Shown one piece after another: positions 16,512 through 25,134 of a stretch of DNA of 64,000 nucleotides. Location of the stretch: NCBI RefSeq assembly GCF_030848305.1, contig NZ_CP114598.1, positions 1,178,001-1,242,000 of the forward strand, written 5' to 3'. The notes below the pieces were generated by a model. It was not told the DNA's origin. It did no database searches and saw only the letters and a program-made list of their open reading frames with translations. The first letter of the stretch is position 1. Each line of letters begins with the position of its first letter. A program made the translations under genes and the position numbers. This DNA is from Akkermansia muciniphila. GTDB lineage: Bacteria; Verrucomicrobiota; Verrucomicrobiia; Verrucomicrobiales; Akkermansiaceae.

Positions 16512-18503
16512 ATGGTTCTGGCTGTTCAAAACCTGCGCGTGCAGTATGGCGCGCGCGTCCTGTTCAATGACCTATCCTTTACAGTGGAGGATGGGGAAAG
16601 AATTGCCCTGGCGGGCCATAACGGCGCGGGAAAATCCACGCTGATGAAGTGCATCGCCGGTTTGAATGAACCGGATTCCGGCTCCATTATCAAATCCAGG
16701 CATTCCCAGGTGGGTTATCTGCCCCAGGAAGGAATTCATATCCGCGGGCGCAAATTGATTGATGAAGCCATGTCCGCTTTTGCGGACCTGATGGATCTTC
16801 AGGAGCGCATTGATGCCTTGACGCGGGAAATGGCGGGGCTGGATCCCCGTTCCGCCGCCTACTCTGAAGTTCTCAATGAAATCGGGGAACTGGAACTGGT
16901 GCTGCATGCCCATAATTCCGCCCGGCTGCGTCCCCGGACGGAATCTATCCTGCGCGGCCTGGGATTCAAAGACAGGGATTTTGACCGGGATTGCGGAGAA
17001 TTTTCCGGCGGCTGGCAAATGCGCATCGCATTGGCCAAACTGCTGCTCCGGGAACCTGAAGTGCTGCTTCTGGACGAACCTACCAACCATTTGGACATCC
17101 AGTCCCAACGGTGGATGGAACAGTACCTGCGCTCCTACCGGGGTGCTATTATCCTCATCTCCCACGATGTCGCGCTGCTGGATTCCCTGGTTTCCCGTAC
17201 GATTGCTTTTTACCACGGCCGTGCGGAGGAGTACGCGGGCAATTTTTCCTATTTCCTGAAGGAAAGCGTGCTGCGGAAGGAGATTCTGCTGCGCCAGAAA
17301 AAAGCCCAGGAACGGGAGATCGCCAAAACGAAGGAGTTTATTGACCGTTTCCGTTATAAAGCCACCAAGGCTTCCCTGGTGCAGTCCCGCATCAAGCAGC
17401 TGGAAAAAGTGGAGCTGATTGAGGTGGAGGAGGATGACGCCGTCATGAACTTTCACTTTCCTGCCCCTCCAGCCGGCGCCCATTCTGTAGTCAGGCTGGA
17501 AAAGGTTTCCAAGCATTACGGCCCCGTTGCCGTTTTTGAGGATGTGGATTTTGAAATCGTAAAAGGGGACCGCATTGCCATTGTAGGAGTAAACGGGGCA
17601 GGGAAATCCACATTTTCCCGCCTTATTTCCGGCGGAGAGGCCCCCAGCTCCGGCAGCGTGACCATGGGACGCCATACGCAGGTAGCTTTTTTCTCCCAGA
17701 CGCATGCTGACGACCTGGATCCGGAGAAAACGGTTCTGGAATGCGTGGAAGTTGCCGCCACGCGGGAATCTGCGCCCATGGTCCGGAATCTGCTTGGCTG
17801 TTTCCTGTTCCGGGGGGATGACGTGCACAAGCGCGTTGGCGTGCTTTCCGGGGGCGAACGCTCCCGTGTGGCGCTGGTGTGCATGCTGTTGCATCCGGCC
17901 AATTTCCTGATTCTGGATGAACCGACTAATCATCTGGACATCCAGTCCCAGCAGGTGCTTCAACAGGCCCTGTCCGAATATCCGGGTTCCTACTGCATCG
18001 TTTCCCACAACCGCAGTTTTTTGGATCCCATCGTGACGAAAGTTCTGGAATTTGTCCCGGGAGAAAAACCGCGCGTGTACCTGGGCAACGTTTCTGATTA
18101 TTTGGAAAAGGTGGAGCGGGATCAGGCCTTGGCCGCCGCCGCCTCACCCTCTTCCGGAACGGCGGAACCGGGAGCCGGGCTGGACCGCAAGGCACGCAGG
18201 CGCATGGAGGCGGAAATCCGCCAGAAGAAGACGCGCCTGCTGCGTCCGCTTCAGGAGAAACTGGAGCTGCTGGAAGAAGAAATAGCGCGACTGGAAACGG
18301 AAAAAACGGAAATTACTACTCAGTTGGAACGTCCGGAAATAGCGGCTGATACGGAAGCCGTCATGGAGCTTACCTCCCGTTTCCAGCAGACGGACCGGCA
18401 GCTGGAAACCTGTTTTACGCAATGGGCAGATCTTTCGGAAAAGATTGAAGAGACGGAAGCGCGCATTCAAAAAGAGGCGGAAAGAAGCGTTTCCGGGAGC
18501 TGA
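16512..18503 (+). CDS. ABC-F family ATPase
   Basis: 663 residues with two ABC cassettes and no transmembrane domain. The Walker A motifs are GHNGAGKST and GVNGAGKST, the signature motifs are FSGGWQMR and LSGGERSR, and each cassette has an LDEPTNHLDIQ Walker B. The linker between the cassettes holds a basic helical region. The C-terminal 110 residues form a charged coiled coil, as in Uup/YheS-type proteins. ABC-F proteins act on the ribosome during translation or antibiotic protection; which subgroup this belongs to cannot be fixed by eye. Confidence 0.92.
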   Translation: MVLAVQNLRVQYGARVLFNDLSFTVEDGERIALAGHNGAGKSTLMKCIAGLNEPDSGSIIKSRHSQVGYLPQEGIHIRGRKLIDEAMSAFADLMDLQERIDALTREMAGLDPRSAAYSEVLNEIGELELVLHAHNSARLRPRTESILRGLGFKDRDFDRDCGEFSGGWQMRIALAKLLLREPEVLLLDEPTNHLDIQSQRWMEQYLRSYRGAIILISHDVALLDSLVSRTIAFYHGRAEEYAGNFSYFLKESVLRKEILLRQKKAQEREIAKTKEFIDRFRYKATKASLVQSRIKQLEKVELIEVEEDDAVMNFHFPAPPAGAHSVVRLEKVSKHYGPVAVFEDVDFEIVKGDRIAIVGVNGAGKSTFSRLISGGEAPSSGSVTMGRHTQVAFFSQTHADDLDPEKTVLECVEVAATRESAPMVRNLLGCFLFRGDDVHKRVGVLSGGERSRVALVCMLLHPANFLILDEPTNHLDIQSQQVLQQALSEYPGSYCIVSHNRSFLDPIVTKVLEFVPGEKPRVYLGNVSDYLEKVERDQALAAAASPSSGTAEPGAGLDRKARRRMEAEIRQKKTRLLRPLQEKLELLEEEIARLETEKTEITTQLERPEIAADTEAVMELTSRFQQTDRQLETCFTQWADLSEKIEETEARIQKEAERSVSGS

Positions 18504-18694
18504 GAGGATTTTCTTCAGGAAACTTTGTTGTTGCCGGATATCTAATCCGGAGACAATCTTTTCCGCAACGTGATAAATGAATGTTTGTCCGTTGCGGGAA
18601 ATCATAAGTTTGACATGTCCTGAAAGCGGTTTCCGTCCATTTTCCTGCAAGGGGGGAAATATCGAAAACCGGAACGGGAAAAATCAGATTTCTT

Positions 18695-19609
18695 TCAGGA
18701 TGGCCTTTTCTTCCCGCTTTTCCGTGTTTTTTTTCTGTACTCTGAAATCGTGACGCCGAACAGGGTAAGCAGGATCCCCGCCAGGGATATCCAGGTCAGG
18801 CGTTCCCCCAGAATGATGGCTGAGGCCACCACGGCTACGACCGGTACCATGTAAATGTAAACGCTGGACTTGACGGCTCCCAGCATTTCCACCACGCGGT
18901 TCCAGGTCAGGAAGCACAGTGCGGAAGCGAACAGGCCCAGATACAGCAGGTTAACGGCATTGACGGGTTTTGCCATCAGACGCCAGTCCATATTTGCCGG
19001 AAGGACCCACAGGGCGGGGATCATCAGCGCGATGCCATAGAAAAAAATGCGGCGCGTGCAGATGATCATGTTGGACGTGTTGACGCCGATTTTTTTCATC
19101 AGAATGGAATACGCCGCCCAGACGAAGGCCGCTCCCAGCGCCAGGATGTCTCCCGCCGGATTCAGTTCCAGCACGAAGGCGCCGTTTGCCATGATAAGGA
19201 AGATACCCGTGAAGGAGGCGGCAAAACCCAGGAAGAAACGGCGGGAAAAGCCTTCCCCTTTCAGCAGGAAATGGGCTAGAAGGGCTGTGAAGAAAGGCAC
19301 CACGGCCACGATAATTCCCACATTGGAGGCGAAAGTGTAAGTCAGGGCGATGTTTTCCAGCAGGAAATACAGGGTAACCCCGGTCAATCCCGCTCCGGCG
19401 AACAGGAGTTCCTTTTTCCAGCCGGAGAATGGAAGAACCCGCGGTTTCAGGCACCAGAGAAAGGCATATCCTATTACAAAGCGCGTGAAGAGTACCGTGA
19501 CGGGGGTGAAGTCCCGTAAGAGCACCTTGGTGGAGACGAAAGTCGTTCCCCAGATGATAATGGTCATTAGGGCGGCGGCATGTCCCAGGGTGCGCTGTCG
19601 GGAACTCAT
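18695..19609 (-). CDS. EamA/DMT family transporter
   Basis: 304 residues with ten hydrophobic segments in two EamA repeats. The family hallmarks are IIWGTTFVSTKV in the first helix and a late AIILGERLTWISLAGILLT. It is an inner-membrane permease of the drug/metabolite superfamily; the substrate is unknown. The tail is basic (KKTRKSGKKR). It starts on the last base of the cupin stop (TAATG overlap), so it is coupled to it in a cysS-cupin-eamA run. Convergent with the ABC-F gene across a 191-base gap. Confidence 0.88.
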   Translation of the reverse strand: MSSRQRTLGHAAALMTIIIWGTTFVSTKVLLRDFTPVTVLFTRFVIGYAFLWCLKPRVLPFSGWKKELLFAGAGLTGVTLYFLLENIALTYTFASNVGIIVAVVPFFTALLAHFLLKGEGFSRRFFLGFAASFTGIFLIMANGAFVLELNPAGDILALGAAFVWAAYSILMKKIGVNTSNMIICTRRIFFYGIALMIPALWVLPANMDWRLMAKPVNAVNLLYLGLFASALCFLTWNRVVEMLGAVKSSVYIYMVPVVAVVASAIILGERLTWISLAGILLTLFGVTISEYRKKTRKSGKKRPS

Positions 19610-19947
19610 TAAATTGACGATGTGGGGGAGGAAGGCGCTTCCAGCGTCAGGCCCAGGATTTCCGCCGGTTCCGCATTCCTGTTCCAGACGGCATGGAGAA
19701 CGCCGCCGGGAACGAGCTGGGATTCGTACTTGTGAACCGTTCGTTCTTCTCCGTCAAGCATGACGGAGACTGTTCCACGGGTGACAATGAATAAGTGGGC
19801 GTGGGCATGGCGGTGCGGAGAAAGGGGGCCTCCGCCGCCGGGGCTTATTTTGGCGAAGGCGCCGCCTTTCAGGGTTCCCGGCCTGTCCATAGACAGGTCC
19901 CTGGCCGTGAAGCCCGTATGATTGGGGATGGGGGAAAAGGAGTCCAT
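19609..19947 (-). CDS. Small cupin-domain protein
   Basis: 112 residues, one cupin barrel. The metal-site motif 1 is PHRHAHAHLFIVTRG, with several His and no obvious acidic ligand. Motif 2 is PGGVLHAVWN. These are usual in small metal-binding cupins, whose functions range from sugar isomerases to sensors. It starts 4 bases after the cysS stop and overlaps the EamA transporter start by one base. It may be tied to the transporter's substrate (inference). Confidence 0.8.
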   Translation of the reverse strand: MDSFSPIPNHTGFTARDLSMDRPGTLKGGAFAKISPGGGGPLSPHRHAHAHLFIVTRGTVSVMLDGEERTVHKYESQLVPGGVLHAVWNRNAEPAEILGLTLEAPSSPTSSI

Positions 19948-19951
19948 TCGT

Positions 19952-21367
19952 TTATTTGCGTGCCAGGTCGTATCCGTCTTTGCGGTCTTTGATGACCCAG
20001 CCCAGTGTTGCCACTTCCGCCCTCAGACGGTCTGCTTCCGTCCAGTTCCGGTTCTGCTTGGCCTGCCAGCGTTGATCCGCCAGGACGCGAACTTCTTCCG
20101 GAGCCTCCTCCTGTTCCTCTTCCGGCAGAATAATGCCGAAGGCGGACAGGATAAAGTGGAAGGCATTCCGCAAGCGGAGCGCCTCCTCCGGTGAAAGAGA
20201 GGGGATATCCGCCTTTTTGATGGCGCTGAAGACATGGCCCAGAGCTTCCGGGGTGTTCAGGTCATCGTTCAGGCTGTCCCATGCCGGCCGGAAGATTCCC
20301 AATTCCGGGCGTGCCGCGCAGAATTCCTCATAGGATGGAACGGAATCCGTTCCGGAGGCGTTCCTGAGCTGCGTGTCGAATTTGGCCAGGCGGTTCAGCG
20401 CGGCTTTGGCGTCTTCCAGCGAGGAAAGGGTGAAATTCAACGGACGGCGGTAATAGCCCCCCGCCAGCACGTACCGGACCGCGGACGGCTTATGGCCCAG
20501 TTTGTCCAAATCCGCCAGCGTGTACATGTTGCCCAGGGATTTGGACATCTTGCCGCCGTCCACCAGCAGGTGCGTGATGTGGAACCACAGGCGCGCGAAG
20601 CCTCCGCCGCAGGCGCAGCGGGACTGGGCCACTTCGTTTTCATGATGGGGGAATACCAGATCCACGCCGCCGGAATGGAGATCGAAGTCATTGCCGAAGT
20701 ATTTATGGATCATGGCGGAGCATTCCAGGTGCCAGCCGGGGCGGCCTTCTCCCCAGGGAGAGGGCCAGAAGTTGTCGCCGTCTTCCGGCCTGCGGCTCTT
20801 CCACAGCACGAAGTCCGCCACGGAATCCTTTTCATATTCGTCCGCGTTGGACCGGGTATTGGCGGTTTTTCCTAAATCCAGTTCACGTTCGTCCAGGTGG
20901 GAAAGCCTTCCGTATTCCGGGAAGGAAGAAATTCTGAAATACACGGAACCGTCTTCCGAGACATAGGCATGGCCCTTTTCCACCAGTATTTGGACCATTC
21001 GTATCTGTTCGGGAATATGGCCCACGGCGGAGGGTTCCGCATGGGGAGGCAGGCAATTAAGTGCGGCGCAGTCCCGGTGGAACAGGTCCGCCCAGCCAGC
21101 GGTGAATTCCGCCAGGGAAACGCCGGCCTTTTGAGAATCCCGGATAGTTTTGTCGTCCACATCCGTCAGATTGCGGATATGCGTGGTGGGAATCCCCCCC
21201 AGTTCCAGGACACGGCGGAAGACGTCCTGCATCACGAAGGTGCGGAAATTGCCGATGTGGGCAGGACCGTACACCGTGGGTCCGCAACAGTAAAAGCGCA
21301 GCGTTTTTCCGTCCATGGGGGAAATGTCCTGGGCCGTTCTGGTGCGGGTATCGTAAAGGTGTAACAT
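19952..21367 (-). CDS. cysS: Cysteine-tRNA ligase
   Basis: 471 residues, full length. It charges tRNA-Cys with cysteine. The class I motifs are present: PAHIGNF (HIGH) and GKMSKSLGN (KMSKS). Zinc ligands are in YCCGPTVYG and the central GWHLECSAM and FPHHENE segments. A promoter with a TTGACC-17-TCTAAT layout sits immediately upstream, predicting a leader of only a few bases. The cupin and EamA genes follow without a gap and are probably on the same transcript. Confidence 0.97.
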   Translation of the reverse strand: MLHLYDTRTRTAQDISPMDGKTLRFYCCGPTVYGPAHIGNFRTFVMQDVFRRVLELGGIPTTHIRNLTDVDDKTIRDSQKAGVSLAEFTAGWADLFHRDCAALNCLPPHAEPSAVGHIPEQIRMVQILVEKGHAYVSEDGSVYFRISSFPEYGRLSHLDERELDLGKTANTRSNADEYEKDSVADFVLWKSRRPEDGDNFWPSPWGEGRPGWHLECSAMIHKYFGNDFDLHSGGVDLVFPHHENEVAQSRCACGGGFARLWFHITHLLVDGGKMSKSLGNMYTLADLDKLGHKPSAVRYVLAGGYYRRPLNFTLSSLEDAKAALNRLAKFDTQLRNASGTDSVPSYEEFCAARPELGIFRPAWDSLNDDLNTPEALGHVFSAIKKADIPSLSPEEALRLRNAFHFILSAFGIILPEEEQEEAPEEVRVLADQRWQAKQNRNWTEADRLRAEVATLGWVIKDRKDGYDLARK

Positions 21368-21376
21368 GGCGGAACG

Positions 21377-21405
21377 ATTAGAAGGGAAGAGGGCTTCCCG
21401 GTCAA
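21377..21405 (-). promoter_or_regulatory. Probable promoter of the cysS operon
   Basis: On the minus strand TTGACC (21405-21400), a 17-base spacer, then TCTAAT (21382-21377). The cysS ATG is 10 bases beyond the -10. Confidence 0.55.
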
Positions 21406-21410
21406 GCGGG

Positions 21411-21450
21411 AAAAGAAAGCCGGGGCTCTGCGGTAGTCCGCGGCCCCGGC
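21411..21450 (-). terminator. Terminator of the GH20 gene
   Basis: Arms GCCGGGGC (21419-21426) and GCCCCGGC (21443-21450) with an inner GCGG/CCGC pair, followed on the minus strand by TTTCTTTT. Confidence 0.6.
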
Positions 21451-21488
21451 CTTGAAAGAATCAGAGGATGGCGAGAGAAAAGGAAACG

Positions 21489-23045
21489 CTATTTATCCGC
21501 GTTTTGCTGGCCCTTTTTATAATTCTCGTTGATACGCTCTATTTCCTCCTGAGTGATGAATTTTTCCCGGTAGGGTTTGTTTTCCACCGTGCGCTCTAAA
21601 GTATAGCCGAAACGCTTCTGGAAATGTTTTTTGTGAGTTTCCATCTTCTTTTCAAACTCTTCCAGGCTTGGACGGTTTTTATGATTGCCCCACGCGGTTT
21701 CGGAAACTGCCATGGCGCGAGGATAGGTCATGTACATCAGCAATTCGCCGGAGGGAATCCATTCCGCCCACATGCAGAGGTTGATGCCCTTGATGTGCTT
21801 GACGTCACTCTTGTCCCGTCCGTTGCGGGGATCGAAGTTGTAGCAGTCTTTCAGCAGGATGGGGGCGCCCCCGGGCCGGGCGCGCACGTCGTCCGCCGGG
21901 AATTTCATCTGGGTGCGCGCCAGATAATACTTGAACTGGGGAGTGACGATGAGGTCGATGCCCTGTTCCTTCGTCTTGTCAATGCAACGCGGGAATTCTC
22001 CCGGCAGCCAGGACATGACGGTTTCCCCCTTGTGGTAATAGCTTTTGTTGATGTCATACCAAAGGATGGGCTTTTTCCTGTGCTTGGCGAGCATGGCCGT
22101 CAGGCTTTTCGTGAAATCGCTCATCTGGGCTTCCACATTATCCCCCTGGCCCTTTTTGGCCCGGGCGGCCTGGCAGTCCGGGCATTTCTTCCAGTCTCCC
22201 ATGGGGCATTCGTCACCGCCGATGTGGATGTACGGGAAAGGGAATATCTGCTGAACGGTATGGAAGGTATCCTTAAGAAACTTTTTGGTGGCCGGTTTCT
22301 GCGGACAAATCAGTTTGGAGGAAACGCCGCCGTGCGTCCATACCTGGGCCCGTTTGGTATTGCAGCAGAATTCGGGATAGGATGCGGCCAGGGCCATGTT
22401 ATGGCCCGGCATTTCCACTTCCGGGAGCACCTGGATACCGCGCGCTTTACAGTAGGCTACCAGGTCCTGGAGTTCCTTTTTGGTATACATGCCTTCATTG
22501 GCCAGCAGGGAGTTGTTCTGGCTTGCCGGGGCGGAGGGACGGACGGCGCCGATAGTGCGGAGCTTATCGTAGCCCGGCACCGGGAGCCGCCAGCCCTGGT
22601 CTTCCGTCAGATGGAGATGCAGGACGTTGTATTTGTAGTAATGCATGGCGTCCACAAAGTTATAGATCTCCTTCATGGGGTAGTGGTAGCGGCCCACGTC
22701 AACCATCATGCCGCGCCAGCCGAAGTCGGGGGAATCCTGGATGTTGCCGCAGGGAAGGCCTTCAGGAGTATCTGAAAGCTGGTCCTGAAGCTGGAGCAGG
22801 GTCGCCATCGCCATGGCCTTCCCGTTGGGCGTGGTATAACGGAGTTCCACGCCGCCGGGAGTCAGTTTCATGGTATACCCTTCATTACCCAGTCCGGCGA
22901 CTTTTTGCTCGTGGACGATCTTGAGGTTTTTGGTAGTTCCGGAAGCCGTCGTCACGTTGACGGGCTCCGGAATAATGTTGTAGGGATTGGTTCCGGCCCA
23001 GCAGAGGGAGCCCAGGAACGCAACGGCTAGCAAAATTGATTTCAT
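21489..23045 (-). CDS. Secreted GH20 beta-N-acetylhexosaminidase
   Basis: 518 residues from ATG 23045. The longer open frame to 23186 overlaps the sulfatase gene and is rejected. MKSILLAVAFLGSLCWA is a signal peptide. A GH20b-type N-terminal domain is followed by the barrel with HIGGDE (Asp278, Glu279), the pair that orients the substrate acetamido group and acts as acid/base. It releases terminal beta-linked GlcNAc or GalNAc from glycans such as mucin. The sulfatase encoded just upstream on the same strand could act first on sulfated residues. A possible promoter separates the two. Confidence 0.93.
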   Translation of the reverse strand: MKSILLAVAFLGSLCWAGTNPYNIIPEPVNVTTASGTTKNLKIVHEQKVAGLGNEGYTMKLTPGGVELRYTTPNGKAMAMATLLQLQDQLSDTPEGLPCGNIQDSPDFGWRGMMVDVGRYHYPMKEIYNFVDAMHYYKYNVLHLHLTEDQGWRLPVPGYDKLRTIGAVRPSAPASQNNSLLANEGMYTKKELQDLVAYCKARGIQVLPEVEMPGHNMALAASYPEFCCNTKRAQVWTHGGVSSKLICPQKPATKKFLKDTFHTVQQIFPFPYIHIGGDECPMGDWKKCPDCQAARAKKGQGDNVEAQMSDFTKSLTAMLAKHRKKPILWYDINKSYYHKGETVMSWLPGEFPRCIDKTKEQGIDLIVTPQFKYYLARTQMKFPADDVRARPGGAPILLKDCYNFDPRNGRDKSDVKHIKGINLCMWAEWIPSGELLMYMTYPRAMAVSETAWGNHKNRPSLEEFEKKMETHKKHFQKRFGYTLERTVENKPYREKFITQEEIERINENYKKGQQNADK

Positions 23046-23080
23046 GCGGCGCGTGTGGTAATGGTTGTTGTTTGTGTGAG

Positions 23081-23108
23081 GAGTTAAACCTTGTCTTTCC
23101 GCCGTCAA
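23081..23108 (-). promoter_or_regulatory. Possible promoter of the GH20 gene
   Basis: On the minus strand TTGACG (23108-23103), a 16-base spacer, then TAACTC (23086-23081), giving a leader of about 30 bases. Confidence 0.35.
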
Positions 23109-23158
23109 TGGCGTGTTCCGGATAACCCGTGTTTCGGGAGGAGCGGTGAATGGCGGCG

Positions 23159-24904
23159 TTAATCTCTGGAAGGAGCGCAGTCCCATTGCGGCTTGACGGC
23201 CAGTTTGCCGGTGGCCCCGGGGAAGCCTTTCGGCACCTGGTAGTCTTTGCGGAGCTTGCCGTAAAGGGCTTTAAGCTCTTTCACGGTTTCCGCATATTCC
23301 GGTTTGTTGATGACGTTGTGCATTTGGGCCGGATCCTTCTGGTTGTCAAAGAGCATCCATTCGTCGCTGGTCCAGATATAGGAGAGCGTATAACGGTCCG
23401 TGCGCAGGCCGTCATGACGCGGAGCGTTGTGTTCGCCCGGATTTTCGTAAAAGGCGTAATAGATAGGACGATTCTTGAAATTCTGATGTTCCCCGGTTTG
23501 GAACAGGGGAGTAAGGCTGCGGCCCTGGAAGGTGTTCATATTTTCCTTGGTATTTACCCCGGCTACCTCGCAGAAAGTGGGGGCATAATCCAGTTCCTGC
23601 ACTATGGCGGAGGAGCGCACGCCTGGCTTGATGTGGCCCGGCCATCTCATGATGAGGGGCATGCGGAAGGATTCTTCAAAAATCCAGCGCTTGTCGTACA
23701 GGCCGTGTTCCCCCATGTAGAATCCCTGGTCTCCGCAGTAGAGAACCAGCGTATTCCTGTCCAGGCCGTTCCGTTTCAGATAATCCATGATCTGGCCGAT
23801 GCTTTCATCCACGGAAAGAACGGTGCCCAGATAGTCTTCCATATAATGGCGCCAGCGGCGCAGCAAAATGTCACGCTGCGTTTTGATTTTTCCGTTTTTA
23901 ATATCTTTGACAAGCTGTACGGTGCGGGCCTTGTGATAGTTGTACCAGGCTTCCTTCTGCTGCGGGTCCATGCGCACCCATTCCGGCATTTCCCAGTCAT
24001 ACTGGGTATGCAGGGTCTTGGATTCCGGGCAGGAAAGCATTTTCTGGATGTCTTCCGGGACCACCTCCTTGATCAGGTGTTCGTCAGACCATACGTTGAA
24101 ATGGTTGAGCAGGGTCTGTTCCGTCATTTTCAGGAATTCCGGACGGTCTGCAAAATCGTCTTCCAGATTGGCGGGCGGGTCAATCGCGTCCGCATACTGT
24201 TTGGCGCGGCCCAGATTCTGAATGGAGGGGCACCAGCAGCGGTGGGGAGCCTTGTGGCCCACGACGAGCATGAAAGGCTTGTCCTTGTCCCTCTGGTCCA
24301 GCCATTTGAGGCTTTTTTGCGTGACCAGTTCCGTGGCATAGCCGGGTTCCGTTTTCACCACGCGCTTGCCGTCTTTGCCGGGAGTGATAAAATCCGGATT
24401 GAAATAGTTGCCCTGGCCGGGGAAAATTTCCCAGTAATCGAATCCGGTGGGGTTGGATTCATATTTGGACGTGTCTCCCTTGGCGTCCGGCGGAATGGCT
24501 TCCAGATGCCACTTGCCGACGATGGCGGTCTGGTAACCGGCCTTTTGGAGCATTTTCGGGAAAGTGGGCTGGGAACCGTCAAAAGGAGCCGCATGTTCGT
24601 TGAAGAGGTACCCGTTCATATGGGAATGGCGGCCCGTGTAAATACAGGCCCGCGAAGGACCGCACAGGGAGTTGGCGCAGTAGCTCCGGTCAAAGACCAT
24701 GCCTTCGTCCGCCAGTTTGAGGAAGTTCGGATAAGGCATGGGAGAGTCCTTTTCACAGGTGCCCAGGGTCTGGTAGGAATGGTCATCAGTGACAATGACT
24801 ACGATGTTGGGGCGCTGATCCGGCGTTTGCTTCTGCGGCTGGTCTGCGGAAGCGGACAGGGAACAGGCCGCAAGCATCAGGGCGGTGGCGGCATGACGGT
24901 TCAT
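23159..24904 (-). CDS. Secreted Cys-type sulfatase
   Basis: 581 residues from ATG 24904, which starts a clean signal peptide (cleavage near SASA, residue 20); an ATG four codons earlier is possible. The catalytic motif is CGPSR with Cys81, the residue converted to formylglycine by a sulfatase-maturing enzyme. Metal ligands are visible in VIVTDDHS (Asp40, Asp41) and in a later YCGDQGFYMGEHG. Family S1 sulfatases remove sulfate esters from sugars such as GlcNAc-6-sulfate or galactose sulfates; the exact substrate cannot be read from sequence alone. No maturase gene is in the window. Confidence 0.93.
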   Translation of the reverse strand: MNRHAATALMLAACSLSASADQPQKQTPDQRPNIVVIVTDDHSYQTLGTCEKDSPMPYPNFLKLADEGMVFDRSYCANSLCGPSRACIYTGRHSHMNGYLFNEHAAPFDGSQPTFPKMLQKAGYQTAIVGKWHLEAIPPDAKGDTSKYESNPTGFDYWEIFPGQGNYFNPDFITPGKDGKRVVKTEPGYATELVTQKSLKWLDQRDKDKPFMLVVGHKAPHRCWCPSIQNLGRAKQYADAIDPPANLEDDFADRPEFLKMTEQTLLNHFNVWSDEHLIKEVVPEDIQKMLSCPESKTLHTQYDWEMPEWVRMDPQQKEAWYNYHKARTVQLVKDIKNGKIKTQRDILLRRWRHYMEDYLGTVLSVDESIGQIMDYLKRNGLDRNTLVLYCGDQGFYMGEHGLYDKRWIFEESFRMPLIMRWPGHIKPGVRSSAIVQELDYAPTFCEVAGVNTKENMNTFQGRSLTPLFQTGEHQNFKNRPIYYAFYENPGEHNAPRHDGLRTDRYTLSYIWTSDEWMLFDNQKDPAQMHNVINKPEYAETVKELKALYGKLRKDYQVPKGFPGATGKLAVKPQWDCAPSRD

Positions 24905-25035
24905 TGTTGAAATCATGAATTAAACAGGCGAATGGTTGGAAGGGAAAGCGGCGGGATTTGTCCGTAAGGGCATTTCCTCCGGAGCGGAAAAGACCACATT
25001 CCCGAAAGAAAAAACGCTGGAAGAGAGTTTTAGGA

Positions 25036-25063
25036 AAAATAGAATATCAGTTTTATATTTCAA
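25036..25063 (-). promoter_or_regulatory. Possible promoter of the sulfatase gene
   Basis: On the minus strand TTGAAA (25063-25058), a 16-base spacer, then TATTTT (25041-25036), in a locally AT-rich patch. This would give a leader of about 130 bases. Confidence 0.3.
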
Positions 25064-25134
25064 TACAAAAATGGGGCTGGAGCGGAAGCTCATGAATAAA
25101 CCGTTCCGCAGCCGGACGGCCGGGGAAAAGCCGT

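Noticed and set aside
23046-23186. Longer N-terminus for the GH20 enzyme
   Set aside because: It would overlap the sulfatase gene and bury the signal peptide that begins at 23045.
23150-24910. A 586-codon open frame antisense to the sulfatase gene
   Set aside because: The sulfatase on the other strand has a complete active site and signal peptide; this frame has neither.
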